Part shown: positions 37,160-45,583 of the stretch, piece by piece | Layout of the letters: each line of letters opens with the position of its first letter | Numbering within the stretch: the first letter of the stretch is position 1 | Assembly (NCBI RefSeq): GCF_020524165.1 | Contig: NZ_JAIVKU010000002.1 | Span: forward strand, 287,208-351,207 | Source of the DNA: Guptibacillus hwajinpoensis | GTDB taxonomy: Bacteria; Bacillota; Bacilli; Bacillales; Guptibacillaceae | Length of the DNA stretch: 64,000 bases | Direction of reading: 5' to 3' | Position numbers and translations under genes: made by a program | Notes under the pieces: model-generated | Told to the model about the DNA's origin: nothing | Databases searched by the model: none | Seen by the model: the letters and a program-made list of their open reading frames with translations, nothing else

Positions 37160-38722
37160 CTCGCTGGTTCTTCGCTTCTTCCAATATGCACCGCAAATGG
37201 CGAGAAGTGTTGAGAAGATAAAGCATTTGAAAAATGTCGTGATGGCGGAGGAACCGATAAAAAGAAATGGTACGTCTGTCATGTCTTGAAACTCTCCGGC
37301 TAGGAAATCGAACGTAAACGTGAAGCCTGTATTTAAACCGGCAGCTAGTAAAGACATCATAAAAGCATATAACAAACCAAATACGACAAACCGATGAAGC
37401 TGAATGGCGCCTCCCTGGTGCATCCTATAGCCTGCCCATAAGAACAAACCAATGGGGAGAAGTAACCCGAGCATCATATAGAGTTTGAGGTTTCCTGGAT
37501 TGCTTGAGAGGAAGCTAAACATTGAAAAAGGATCATTTGTTTCAATTTTTAGCCCGCCAAGTGCAGAATACATCACCCGTAGTTTCTCATCTAGCAAGTT
37601 CATATCTAACGTAAGAGAAGAAAGGTTGAGCGTATTCCATAGAAGAAATCCGCCTTGAAACACAATGATCAGAAAATAGCTTGCGGGAATATCGTCAAAG
37701 CTAAGGAAAGGGTTAGCGTCAGACATAAAACGATAGAGTAATAGAACCATGACGGCAATTGAAAGTGAAATTCCGAATAGGATCGTCCTAATACTTTCTT
37801 TTAAAGGAGAAGATGTTAATTGTTTCATCGTGCCACTTCCATACAAACTACCAATAAACGAAAAGACTGTCCCGAGGAAAAATGCAGCAAAGAAAGCTTT
37901 TATGAACGGATAGTTGTTTTCGATCGCCAAATTTGCAACCAGACCGCTATCTTGTGCTGAAGCATCGAATTGGAATCCTGCGATTAGTGCAACTACTGCC
38001 GTTAGCATGCCATAAACAAGCCCGATTAAAAGTGAAGATACCCAATAGTGTTGAAACGTTCCTGAAGCTTTACGCCCATACAAATACCCTGCAATCAGAA
38101 GTGAAATAAGGGGCAGTAAAAGTAGGATCAACAGACCAGACTGAAGCTCAAGGTCTCCTCCAGATCGCTCACCAGCTTTCGTCATATTGAAGGAAAGCGT
38201 AGAGTTAAGGAGATGAGCTGACATCCAATAATCAGTCATTCCAAAGAACGGATCGGGTAATGGAGCATTTTCAGTACCGTAGTTATAATAAAAATCGTTT
38301 ACGACTTCTGTCGGCCCAACCTCGATTAGGTCATTCAAGGTTTGTTGAAAAGTCGTGGCCTGCTGCTGAAACCCTTCTGATACAACGAAGGACATGATGC
38401 CGACCACAAGAAAGGCAAGGAAGGCGCAGAGTATGGCCAATCTTTTATTGATGCCGCTTAGATCGGGAATCGTATGAGACGTCGCCACCTTTTCCTGAGT
38501 GCGTTCCACTTTAAAAGGGACGAGGGGAAGTTGAAAAGAACCACACTGTAAACAGTATTGCTGGTGACCGCTGTTCTCTGTTCCACAATCTGAACAAAAT
38601 TTTGGTTTGGCGCCCGATGTAAGGCTTGGATCCGCTGCATGAAGCTGAAAAGTCCCATCAAAAGGACAGTAATTGTCGCTAACCTCGTTGCCACATGTTG
38701 TACAGTACGTGATGATCAACAC
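37133..38722 (-). CDS. Zinc-ribbon multi-pass membrane protein of unknown function
   Basis: The 529-residue protein starts with two zinc ribbons (CTTCGNEVSDNYCPFDG and FCSDCGTENSGHQQYCLQCG), followed by about eight hydrophobic segments. The start is odd: AGGAGG overlaps the GTG at 38722, so translation probably depends on coupling with the upstream gene, whose TAG lies inside the same motif. The last residues (KCPLEVDF) are encoded by a palindromic repeat hairpin. Function is unknown; a sensor or scaffold role in the envelope is possible. Confidence 0.65.
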   Translation of the reverse strand: MLIITYCTTCGNEVSDNYCPFDGTFQLHAADPSLTSGAKPKFCSDCGTENSGHQQYCLQCGSFQLPLVPFKVERTQEKVATSHTIPDLSGINKRLAILCAFLAFLVVGIMSFVVSEGFQQQATTFQQTLNDLIEVGPTEVVNDFYYNYGTENAPLPDPFFGMTDYWMSAHLLNSTLSFNMTKAGERSGGDLELQSGLLILLLLPLISLLIAGYLYGRKASGTFQHYWVSSLLIGLVYGMLTAVVALIAGFQFDASAQDSGLVANLAIENNYPFIKAFFAAFFLGTVFSFIGSLYGSGTMKQLTSSPLKESIRTILFGISLSIAVMVLLLYRFMSDANPFLSFDDIPASYFLIIVFQGGFLLWNTLNLSSLTLDMNLLDEKLRVMYSALGGLKIETNDPFSMFSFLSSNPGNLKLYMMLGLLLPIGLFLWAGYRMHQGGAIQLHRFVVFGLLYAFMMSLLAAGLNTGFTFTFDFLAGEFQDMTDVPFLFIGSSAITTFFKCFIFSTLLAICGAYWKKRRTSEKCPLEVDF

Positions 38723-38725
38723 CTC

Positions 38726-39208
38726 CTAGCCGTTTTTCAAACCGCAACAACCGCAGAATCGAGCAGACTCAGGTACTTCTTCCTTACACATTTTACACGG
38801 TTGAGTTGCAAGCGCATGAGGGGGTTCTGATATCAGGACTTTGCATCCACAGCTTCCACAAAACGTATCCTCTTCTTGAAAGGAGGCTCCGCATTCGCAA
38901 ACATGTTCACTTGATTCTTTTTTCATTTGGCTGAGGGCACGATTCGCTTGATAAAGTTCCAGGTCGTATGGAAGAAGGCGTTCAATTTGTTCAGTTAAAT
39001 CAGAATGCTGGATTTCTCCTTTTCGAAGGAGGCGATACGTAAGCTCTCCAAGCTGGTTGATGACTTTCATGCGATTTGAAGCAGTATCACTTGCATGTTT
39101 CTTTAGTTGTGAAACTTCCTGTGCTGTTTGGAGTTTGTTTTTTCCTTGCTGAAGGCCATCTTGAAGTTTTGATAAACCTCCACCTATTTTGGTTTGTAGA
39201 TCTGACAT
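38726..39208 (-). CDS. Coiled-coil protein with C-terminal zinc ribbons
   Basis: The ATG at 39208 sits at ideal spacing from AAGGAGGAG; the frame is open further upstream but without a ribosome site. The 160-residue protein has a helical, charged N-terminal half (SKLQDGLQQGKNKLQTAQ) and two zinc ribbons (CECGASFQEEDTFCGSCG and CKMCKEEVPESARFCGCCG). It is translationally coupled to the following membrane protein gene, so they likely act together. The divergent neighbour also has a zinc ribbon. No family name is recognised. Confidence 0.7.
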   Translation of the reverse strand: MSDLQTKIGGGLSKLQDGLQQGKNKLQTAQEVSQLKKHASDTASNRMKVINQLGELTYRLLRKGEIQHSDLTEQIERLLPYDLELYQANRALSQMKKESSEHVCECGASFQEEDTFCGSCGCKVLISEPPHALATQPCKMCKEEVPESARFCGCCGLKNG

Positions 39209-39394
39209 GCCCATCTCCTCCTTGCGACTATTCGCTCTTGTCGAGGAAGAACGAGTGCTTTTCCCGACCTTTTCATAGATATGATAAAAGTTCGAAATCA
39301 TGTTTAAGAAAGCGGTTCTATAAATGGTTTGGAATAGCAGGCATAAATAGAAATCTCTCCCATATGATTTGGAATAATGGGCGGAGGTGGGAAG

Positions 39395-40798
39395 ATGAAT
39401 TGGTGCAATTCCTGTCATCGAAAAGAAGCTGGTGCTTTTTGTGTAAAGTGTGGACAGCAGGTAGGGAGATCGACAAAGGTGCCAGCAGGAAAGTCAAGAT
39501 GGCTGTTATGGGGGGCAATTGTTGGAGGCATTTTGGTTGTCTTAATTGGTAGTTTTCTAACGTTAAAATGGATTTCGTCTCCAGAGCGGACAGTGGAGCA
39601 TTTTCGCGAGGCATTGTTAGAAGAAGATTACGAAGCGATCGGTGAAATCATTCCACACATCAATCCCTTTCTTTCACATGAAGCTGAACTCGCGAGTTTT
39701 GTTTCGTTACTGAAAGATCACCCTGAACAGCGGGCACTACTACTTCAGGATTTGGAACGACAGGCGAGGACGTTTGAGGGTCATACATTCACAAAGCCAA
39801 ATGAAGACTTGTTTCTTCAAATGGATGTAAGGAAGGATGGAAAAGTCTTTTACTTGTTTGATCACTACGTTATTTCTCCAGGTCCAATCTATGTAGAGGT
39901 AGGAACACAATTCGCTAAAACTACCCTCTATATTAATCAAGAAAAGAGTGAAACGATTGGAGAAAATGGGAAAAAAATCGGTCCATTTCTTCCAGGAATC
40001 TATCATTTTGAAACAAGATTAGATCATGAAGGGTATACGATGCGAGGAGAAGTGGAAGTAGAATTGGCTACTTCTGAAGAAACATTGCAGGTCGATTTGC
40101 CTGTAAATGGCGCTTTCTTGATGGCAGATTCGAATTATGAGGATGCTCGCCTATTTATTAATGGAAAAGATACCGGTGTTACAATTGGCGACGCCGAGAA
40201 AATGGGTCCCTATCCAACTGACGGTTCTGTTGTGATGCATGCTGAGAAAGCGTTCGATGCAGGCGTTGTAAAAAGCCCCGCCGTTCACTTTGAAGGAGAA
40301 GATCTATTTTTTGCGATCGACTATAGTGAGCCAGAACCTGTTGAGGTTGAAAAAGAAGTGGTCGAGGATCAGTCAGACGTGGCGCAGGAGGAAGTGAATT
40401 CAATTCTATCTTCAGTCAATACGTACCTGAATGATTGGATCTATGCCTATGAAAATCTTGAAACAGATTACTTCTCGAATGTTACACCAGAGTTAAAAAC
40501 GTATTTTGACGAACGTTTCCGGTCTGTGAAAGAAAATAACGCCGCTTTTACCGGAGAGGTTGTGGAAGCCGCTTTTGATCTCGACAGCCTTTATATCAAT
40601 TCATCTGGAAAGGTAGCAGAGATCGACGTTCTCGTTACGATGGATTCAGCGAATCATGAGCAAGGAGAAACCAACGTGGAGACAGAAGTAACTTCAAGTG
40701 GTTTTCACTATAAACTAGTGAAAAGCGGTGGGAAATGGTTGATTGATAGCCGAGAAGAAGTGGAGCATGTTGATTTAACGAATGCTGTTTTCTATTAA
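39395..40798 (+). CDS. TcaA/YvbJ-like zinc-ribbon membrane protein
   Basis: The ATG at 39395 follows GGAGGTG. The 467-residue protein has an N-terminal zinc ribbon (CNSCHRKEAGAFCVKCG), a single membrane helix (WGAIVGGILVVLIGSFLTL) and an extracellular part with repeated TcaA-type beta domains (for example VNGAFLMADSNYEDARLFING) and a C-terminal NTF2-like domain. YvbJ/TcaA proteins are linked to envelope stress and glycopeptide response. It is divergent from the two zinc-ribbon genes on the left. Confidence 0.8.
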   Translation: MNWCNSCHRKEAGAFCVKCGQQVGRSTKVPAGKSRWLLWGAIVGGILVVLIGSFLTLKWISSPERTVEHFREALLEEDYEAIGEIIPHINPFLSHEAELASFVSLLKDHPEQRALLLQDLERQARTFEGHTFTKPNEDLFLQMDVRKDGKVFYLFDHYVISPGPIYVEVGTQFAKTTLYINQEKSETIGENGKKIGPFLPGIYHFETRLDHEGYTMRGEVEVELATSEETLQVDLPVNGAFLMADSNYEDARLFINGKDTGVTIGDAEKMGPYPTDGSVVMHAEKAFDAGVVKSPAVHFEGEDLFFAIDYSEPEPVEVEKEVVEDQSDVAQEEVNSILSSVNTYLNDWIYAYENLETDYFSNVTPELKTYFDERFRSVKENNAAFTGEVVEAAFDLDSLYINSSGKVAEIDVLVTMDSANHEQGETNVETEVTSSGFHYKLVKSGGKWLIDSREEVEHVDLTNAVFY

Positions 40799-40814
40799 AG
40801 TGGTAGCGTAGTGA

Positions 40815-40836
40815 GGGTCAGGCTCGAACCTGACCC
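40815..40836. repeat. REP-like palindrome, copy 6 (simple form)
   Basis: GGGTCAGG (40815-40822) and CCTGACCC (40829-40836) flank the imperfect centre CTCGAA. It lies 16 bases after the stop codon of the TcaA-like gene; no second hairpin follows. Confidence 0.85.
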
Positions 40837-40871
40837 CTACAATGAAAATACAGATAATTTCAAAAAAACTA

Positions 40872-40933
40872 TTGCAATCATGAATGCGTTTACAATATAA
40901 TGTGATAAAAGGTTATGATGTTTAATTAAACAT
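40872..40933 (+). promoter_or_regulatory. Promoter of the sulfoquinovose operon with cre-like site and palindrome
   Basis: TTGCAA (40872-40877) and TATAAT (40896-40901) are 18 bases apart. The cre-like TGAATGCGTTTACA (40881-40894, one mismatch) fills the spacer, and the 16-bp perfect palindrome ATGTTTAATTAAACAT (40918-40933) lies just after the predicted start point. I infer CcpA repression and a local regulator site. Confidence 0.7.
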
Positions 40934-40958
40934 TACTACTTATATCGGAGGTACGGAT

Positions 40959-41624
40959 ATGATTGAGGCTTTACGCGAGTTAAATCCGCATTTGGATTTA
41001 CAGTCTGTTGATTCTGAAGTGTTTCGAACGTATGGCAAGGTTCTTCCTGACTTTCCATTTGAGCAGGTGGCGCAGTTAATGAGGGAAACAGAAATTCCCG
41101 AACAGGGAAATCACTATGTTCCTTCAAAAAAAGAGCTTGAAGCGGAGGCTCTTAAAGCGTTCGTTGAAAACAGCTACTATGGAGGGATGCCGGTACAGAT
41201 TGGTTATTGTAACGGTAACAATTCAGCTTTAGGAGGACTGGAATTTCATAAAGGTAGTGAAATTAACATTGCCATAACAGATTTTGTACTGCTTCTCGGA
41301 CATACGAATGACATTGTAAACCATACATACGATGTGAAGAAGATAAAGGCGTTTTATGTTCCAAAGGGTTCCGCCATTGAAATGTATCAAACAACTCTCC
41401 ATCTTGCCCCTTGCAAAGTGAGCGATGAAGGATTTAAATGTACGGTGATTTTACCCGAAGGAACCAATATCCCATTAGAAGATACTCAAAAAGGACATGA
41501 TCCACTGCTTTTTATGAAAAATAAATGGCTTCTTGCTCATCAAGAGCATGAACGATTTATGTCACTTGGCGCACACAAAGGAATTGTCGGTGAAAATATT
41601 ACAGTTGCTTACAGCAAGGGATAA
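40959..41624 (+). CDS. DUF4867 protein, first gene of the sulfoquinovose operon
   Basis: The 221-residue protein matches the DUF4867 pattern closely: LDLQSVDSEVFRTYGKVL, PVQIGYCNGNNSALGGLE, SEINIAITDFVLLLG and HLAPCKVSDEGFKC, with NKWLLAHQEHER near the end. The fold looks cupin-like, with several conserved His, Glu and Cys. The family occurs, as far as I recall, with sulfoquinovose genes of Firmicutes, but its reaction is not established; a mutarotase-like or accessory isomerase role is possible. GGAGG precedes the ATG, and the gene is 14 bases from the transporter gene. Confidence 0.75.
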   Translation: MIEALRELNPHLDLQSVDSEVFRTYGKVLPDFPFEQVAQLMRETEIPEQGNHYVPSKKELEAEALKAFVENSYYGGMPVQIGYCNGNNSALGGLEFHKGSEINIAITDFVLLLGHTNDIVNHTYDVKKIKAFYVPKGSAIEMYQTTLHLAPCKVSDEGFKCTVILPEGTNIPLEDTQKGHDPLLFMKNKWLLAHQEHERFMSLGAHKGIVGENITVAYSKG

Positions 41625-41638
41625 AGGAGGACAACCTT

Positions 41639-43420
41639 ATGTCAGGTATCACATTCACATTAGTTTCATGCGTCTTTTTTATGGCACTAGTTGCGTGGGT
41701 TTCCTACTTAAAAACAAGAAACTCCGTTAATGACTCAGATGGTTACTTTCTTGCAGGTAGAGGGTTAACGGGAGGATTCATTGCTGGTTCTCTTTTGCTC
41801 ACAAACCTATCTGCTGAACAGTTGATCGGTTTAAATGGACAGGCTTATCGAACGAACCTTTCCAACATGGCGTGGGAAGTAACAGCAGCGTTTGCCATTG
41901 TCATTATGGCGCTCATCTTGTTACCTCGCTATCTTGGCGGTGCCTTTTCAACGTTACCTGAGTTTTTAAGCAAACGTTATGATGAAAGCGTTCGCAGATA
42001 CACCGTTATCTTATTTATGCTTGGTTATATGTTTGTGACGATCCCATCTGTCCTATATTCTGGGGCACTTGCGATTCTTCGTCTTTTTGATGTACCAGAG
42101 CTACTTGGGATTTCATTTGAATCATCCGTTTGGCTCGTGATTTGGGTTATTGGAATTATTGGCGCCGTCTATGCCATCTTTGGTGGGTTAAAAGCAGTAG
42201 CGGTATCCGATACGTTAAACGGAATAGGACTTCTCTTTATCGGGTTAATTGTTCCCATTCTTGGCTTTTTTGCACTCGGAAATGGCGATATGTTAGAAGG
42301 AATCAAAACGATTACGACGGAAAATCCAGAGAAGTTAAATGCGATTGGCTCGAGTACCGATTCTGTTCCATTTTCAACCATTTTTACCGGAATGATTTTT
42401 ATGAACATGTTCTACTGGGGAACGAATCAGTACGTGATTCAACGAACGCTTGGTGCGAAGAACCTTGCGGAAGGTCAAAAAGGTGTTCTTTTATCAGGGT
42501 TCTATAAACTGACAGTTCCATTTATGATGATGATTCCAGGTGTTATTGCCTTCCATCTTTATGGAAGCTCAATGGATCCAGTAGATCTTGCTTATCCAAC
42601 GGTAGTCTCAAATCTACTACCGACGTTTATGTCTGGTCTCTTTCTAGCAGTACTTCTCGGCGCCGTATTCTCAAGCTTCAACTCACTATTAAACAGTGCA
42701 GCAACGATGTTTGCGCTTGATGTGTATAAAGCTGGGATTAACAAAAACGCAACGGACCGCCAGCTAATCAACGTTAGTAAATATTTTGGAAGCGTTCTCG
42801 CGCTTGTCTCTTTCTTTATTGCACCAATGCTGATGAACGCACCAGATGGATTGTGGGATTTGATTCGTCGCTTTACAGGCTTCTTTAACATCCCGATCAT
42901 TGCCATTGTTCTTGTTGGGATTGTTTCAAAACGGATCCCTGCACTTGGAGCGAAAATCGCGATTATCTTCCACGTCATCACGTATTACATGCTTGTGTGG
43001 GGATTGAACCAGTTATTTAACATTGAAATTACGATGAACTTTATTCACATCTCAGCGATTCTTTTCTTAATTGAAGTTGCCATCATGATGGTCGTTGGCC
43101 GTATTCGTCCACTTCCTGAAGCGTATGAATTCCGAGCGAATCCAAAAGTAGATATGGTTCCGTGGAAGTTTACGATTCCAGTATCCGTTGTGCTGATTAG
43201 TCTAGTTGTCATGGTCTACATTCTCTTCTCACCAATTGGATTTGCTTACGAGGCTGGAATGGTTTCCGGATGGTTCTGGCCATCGATCTTAGGAACGGCT
43301 GTCGCTGGAGCACTCTGCTACCTTCTTGCACTAAAATCATGGAATAAGAAATACTCAGGCTTTGTTACTAAAAAACATGAAGAAGCGGTTAACGCTGATA
43401 AAAAATTTAGAAGCGCTTAA
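41639..43420 (+). CDS. Sodium:solute symporter (SSS family), probable sulfoquinovose(-glycerol) importer
   Basis: The 593-residue protein has about 14 membrane segments and the SSS-type start YFLAGRGLTGGFIAGSLLLTN, followed by LPEFLSKRYD. It resembles the SGLT-like 'solute:sodium symporter' branch that imports sugars. It lies between DUF4867 and the sulfoquinovosidase in one operon, so it most likely brings in sulfoquinovose or sulfoquinovosyl glycerol. E. coli uses a different transporter family (YihO/YihP) for this. AAAGGAGG precedes the ATG. Confidence 0.85.
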   Translation: MSGITFTLVSCVFFMALVAWVSYLKTRNSVNDSDGYFLAGRGLTGGFIAGSLLLTNLSAEQLIGLNGQAYRTNLSNMAWEVTAAFAIVIMALILLPRYLGGAFSTLPEFLSKRYDESVRRYTVILFMLGYMFVTIPSVLYSGALAILRLFDVPELLGISFESSVWLVIWVIGIIGAVYAIFGGLKAVAVSDTLNGIGLLFIGLIVPILGFFALGNGDMLEGIKTITTENPEKLNAIGSSTDSVPFSTIFTGMIFMNMFYWGTNQYVIQRTLGAKNLAEGQKGVLLSGFYKLTVPFMMMIPGVIAFHLYGSSMDPVDLAYPTVVSNLLPTFMSGLFLAVLLGAVFSSFNSLLNSAATMFALDVYKAGINKNATDRQLINVSKYFGSVLALVSFFIAPMLMNAPDGLWDLIRRFTGFFNIPIIAIVLVGIVSKRIPALGAKIAIIFHVITYYMLVWGLNQLFNIEITMNFIHISAILFLIEVAIMMVVGRIRPLPEAYEFRANPKVDMVPWKFTIPVSVVLISLVVMVYILFSPIGFAYEAGMVSGWFWPSILGTAVAGALCYLLALKSWNKKYSGFVTKKHEEAVNADKKFRSA

Positions 43421-43447
43421 ACGAAATGAACGTAGGGGGAAATTGCA

Positions 43448-45490
43448 TTGAATATACTATCGACTAAACCGAGTTTTGAAGTGAATCAAAATGGAGAAGA
43501 ATTTGACGTTTATCTTGACCGACGCTTACTGTTTCGTCATTCACCTGCCCGCCCGTTCATTTTCGTTGGTAGCGGTGAAGAAACGATTGATATGTATAGA
43601 GGGAATTTTAAAATAAAAGACTATGTTGTTGAGCGAGTGGCTCTTCGCTATGCAACGGTCCGGTACGAAGGAGAGACGTGTCGCATCGGGTTTCGCCACT
43701 TTTCTCATGATCATGAACTGTTAACGATGGTATTAAAGCAGGATAACGAAGGCCTTCGTGTTTCTTTTGAGCTTGTTGACCCCTTGTTTAATCGGTTCTG
43801 GGTACGCGTTAACGCGGATAAAGATGAGAAGGTTTACGGCTGTGGGGAACAGCTTTCCTACTTTAATTTAAGAGGGAAAAACTTCCCGCTCTGGACATCT
43901 GAACCCGGTGTAGGACGAAATAAATCAACCTATACAACCTGGCAAGCGGATGTGAAGGATCAAGCTGGTGGTGACTATTACAATACGAATTATCCACAGC
44001 CAACCTATGTATCTACCAATAAATATTACTGTCATGTCGAGACAACGGCTTTTGCAGATTTTGATTTTCAACGTGATGATTTTCATGAGCTTCACATTTG
44101 GGAAGCACCGGCCTCTATTTTGTTTGAAACAGGTCAAACGTATAAAGATCTCGTTGAAAAACTAACGGCTCGACTTGGTAGACAGCCCGAGCTTCCCGAC
44201 TGGACGTTTGATGGGATCTGGCTCGGCATGCAGGGAGGAACGGAACGCGTACAAAATAAGATTGATCGTGCGATTGAAAAAGGGATGAAAATTGGAGCTG
44301 TTTGGTGTCAGGATTGGCAAGGAAAACGAGTGACGTCATTTGGTAAACGGTTGATGTGGAACTGGAAATGGAATTCAGAGGAATACCCTGAGCTTGACCA
44401 AAAAGTGAAGGAATGGAAGGAAAAAGGCATCCGTTTTATGGGGTACATTAATCCCTATGTTGCTGTCGAAGGAGACCTGTACCGTGAAGCTTATGAAAAA
44501 GGGTATCTTGCTACCGCATTAGATGGCGGTGATTATGTTGTTGACTTTGGCGAGTTCTATTGCGGCGTTGTGGATTTTACAAACGAAGCCGCTTGTGAAT
44601 GGTATGAAGATGTGATCCAGAAGAACATGATTGATTTTGGAATGGACGGATGGATGGCCGATTTCGGTGAATATCTGCCAACTGATTTAAAGCTTCATAA
44701 TGGAGAAGCTGCAACAAAAATGCACAACGCTTGGCCCGTCATGTGGGCAAAGGTAAATCATAACGCGGTTCAAAAAGCTGGACGCTGGGGCGATATTGTT
44801 TACTTTATGCGTGCAGGTTACTCAGGGAGTCAGGGATATTGTCCGCTATTATGGGCTGGGGATCAAAGTGTCGATTGGAGTCTTGATGATGGTCTTGCTT
44901 CGGTTATTCCAGCCGCGTTATCTGCTGGGATGAGTGGGAATGGCGTTCATCATAGTGATATTGGTGGTTACACAAGTCTTCATGGGAACAAGCGAAACAA
45001 AGAGCTGCTGCTTCGCTGGGTGGATATGGCAGCCTTCACACCCGTCATGCGAACGCACGAAGGAAATCGTCCTGATGACTGCTTCCAGTTCGATCAAGAT
45101 GAAGAAACGCTTGAGCACTTTGTGAAAATGACGAACGTATATACAACTTTGAAGCCTTATCTAAAAGCATTAAGTAAAGAAAATGCCGAAAAAGGGATTC
45201 CGATCCAACGTCCGATGTTTATGGAATATGAGCATGATCTCGCTTCTTATAACATTCAGTATCAATATATGCTTGGATCTGAATTGGTCGTCGCTCCGGT
45301 TTATGAAGAAGGAAAAGAAACGTGGTCGGTGTACTTGCCTGAAGATGAGTGGGTTCATTTATGGACTGGTCAGGAAACAAGTGGTGGCCAGGTTGAAGTG
45401 AATGCGCCAATTGGTGAAACGCCTGTTTTCTATCGCAAGCGTTCTGCTTATGCAGACATTTTCCAAAAAGCGGCCATGGCGATAAAATAA
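43448..45490 (+). CDS. yihQ: Sulfoquinovosidase, glycoside hydrolase family 31
   Basis: The 680-residue protein starts at a TTG with GGGGG upstream. It aligns with E. coli YihQ without net gaps up to the active site. Counting from the TTG, the nucleophile is Asp405 (WMADFGEYLP), the acid/base Asp472 (WAGDQSVDWS), and the sulfonate-binding set is Arg301 and Trp304 (KRLMWNWKWN) and Tyr508 (HHSDIGGYT). These are the same numbers as in YihQ. Arg, Trp and Tyr at these sites separate sulfoquinovosidases from alpha-glucosidases. It releases sulfoquinovose from sulfoquinovosyl glycerol in the cytosol. No signal peptide is present. Confidence 0.95.
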   Translation: MNILSTKPSFEVNQNGEEFDVYLDRRLLFRHSPARPFIFVGSGEETIDMYRGNFKIKDYVVERVALRYATVRYEGETCRIGFRHFSHDHELLTMVLKQDNEGLRVSFELVDPLFNRFWVRVNADKDEKVYGCGEQLSYFNLRGKNFPLWTSEPGVGRNKSTYTTWQADVKDQAGGDYYNTNYPQPTYVSTNKYYCHVETTAFADFDFQRDDFHELHIWEAPASILFETGQTYKDLVEKLTARLGRQPELPDWTFDGIWLGMQGGTERVQNKIDRAIEKGMKIGAVWCQDWQGKRVTSFGKRLMWNWKWNSEEYPELDQKVKEWKEKGIRFMGYINPYVAVEGDLYREAYEKGYLATALDGGDYVVDFGEFYCGVVDFTNEAACEWYEDVIQKNMIDFGMDGWMADFGEYLPTDLKLHNGEAATKMHNAWPVMWAKVNHNAVQKAGRWGDIVYFMRAGYSGSQGYCPLLWAGDQSVDWSLDDGLASVIPAALSAGMSGNGVHHSDIGGYTSLHGNKRNKELLLRWVDMAAFTPVMRTHEGNRPDDCFQFDQDEETLEHFVKMTNVYTTLKPYLKALSKENAEKGIPIQRPMFMEYEHDLASYNIQYQYMLGSELVVAPVYEEGKETWSVYLPEDEWVHLWTGQETSGGQVEVNAPIGETPVFYRKRSAYADIFQKAAMAIK

Positions 45491-45537
45491 GAAAATGAAA
45501 TTAAAGGTTACTACCTATTTTAAAACATAATAATGTA

Positions 45538-45553
45538 TGGTATAGTATTACCA
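45538..45553 (+). promoter_or_regulatory. Internal promoter with candidate GntR/HutC-type operator
   Basis: TGGTATAGTATTACCA has outer arms TGGTA/TACCA and includes an extended -10 (TGGTATAGT). HutC-subfamily GntR proteins often bind such TGGT-ACCA palindromes, and one is encoded 2.5 kb downstream. A related GGTTACTACC lies at 45506-45515. The -35 is poor, as expected for an activated or extended -10 promoter. Confidence 0.5.
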
Positions 45554-45583
45554 ACAAACAGAGAAGAAAGGTTGTGACCAATC

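Noticed and set aside
43448..45490. Reading the GH31 gene as an ordinary alpha-glucosidase
   Set aside because: The Arg301, Trp304 and Tyr508 sulfonate-binding set and the near-perfect collinearity with YihQ point to sulfoquinovosidase.
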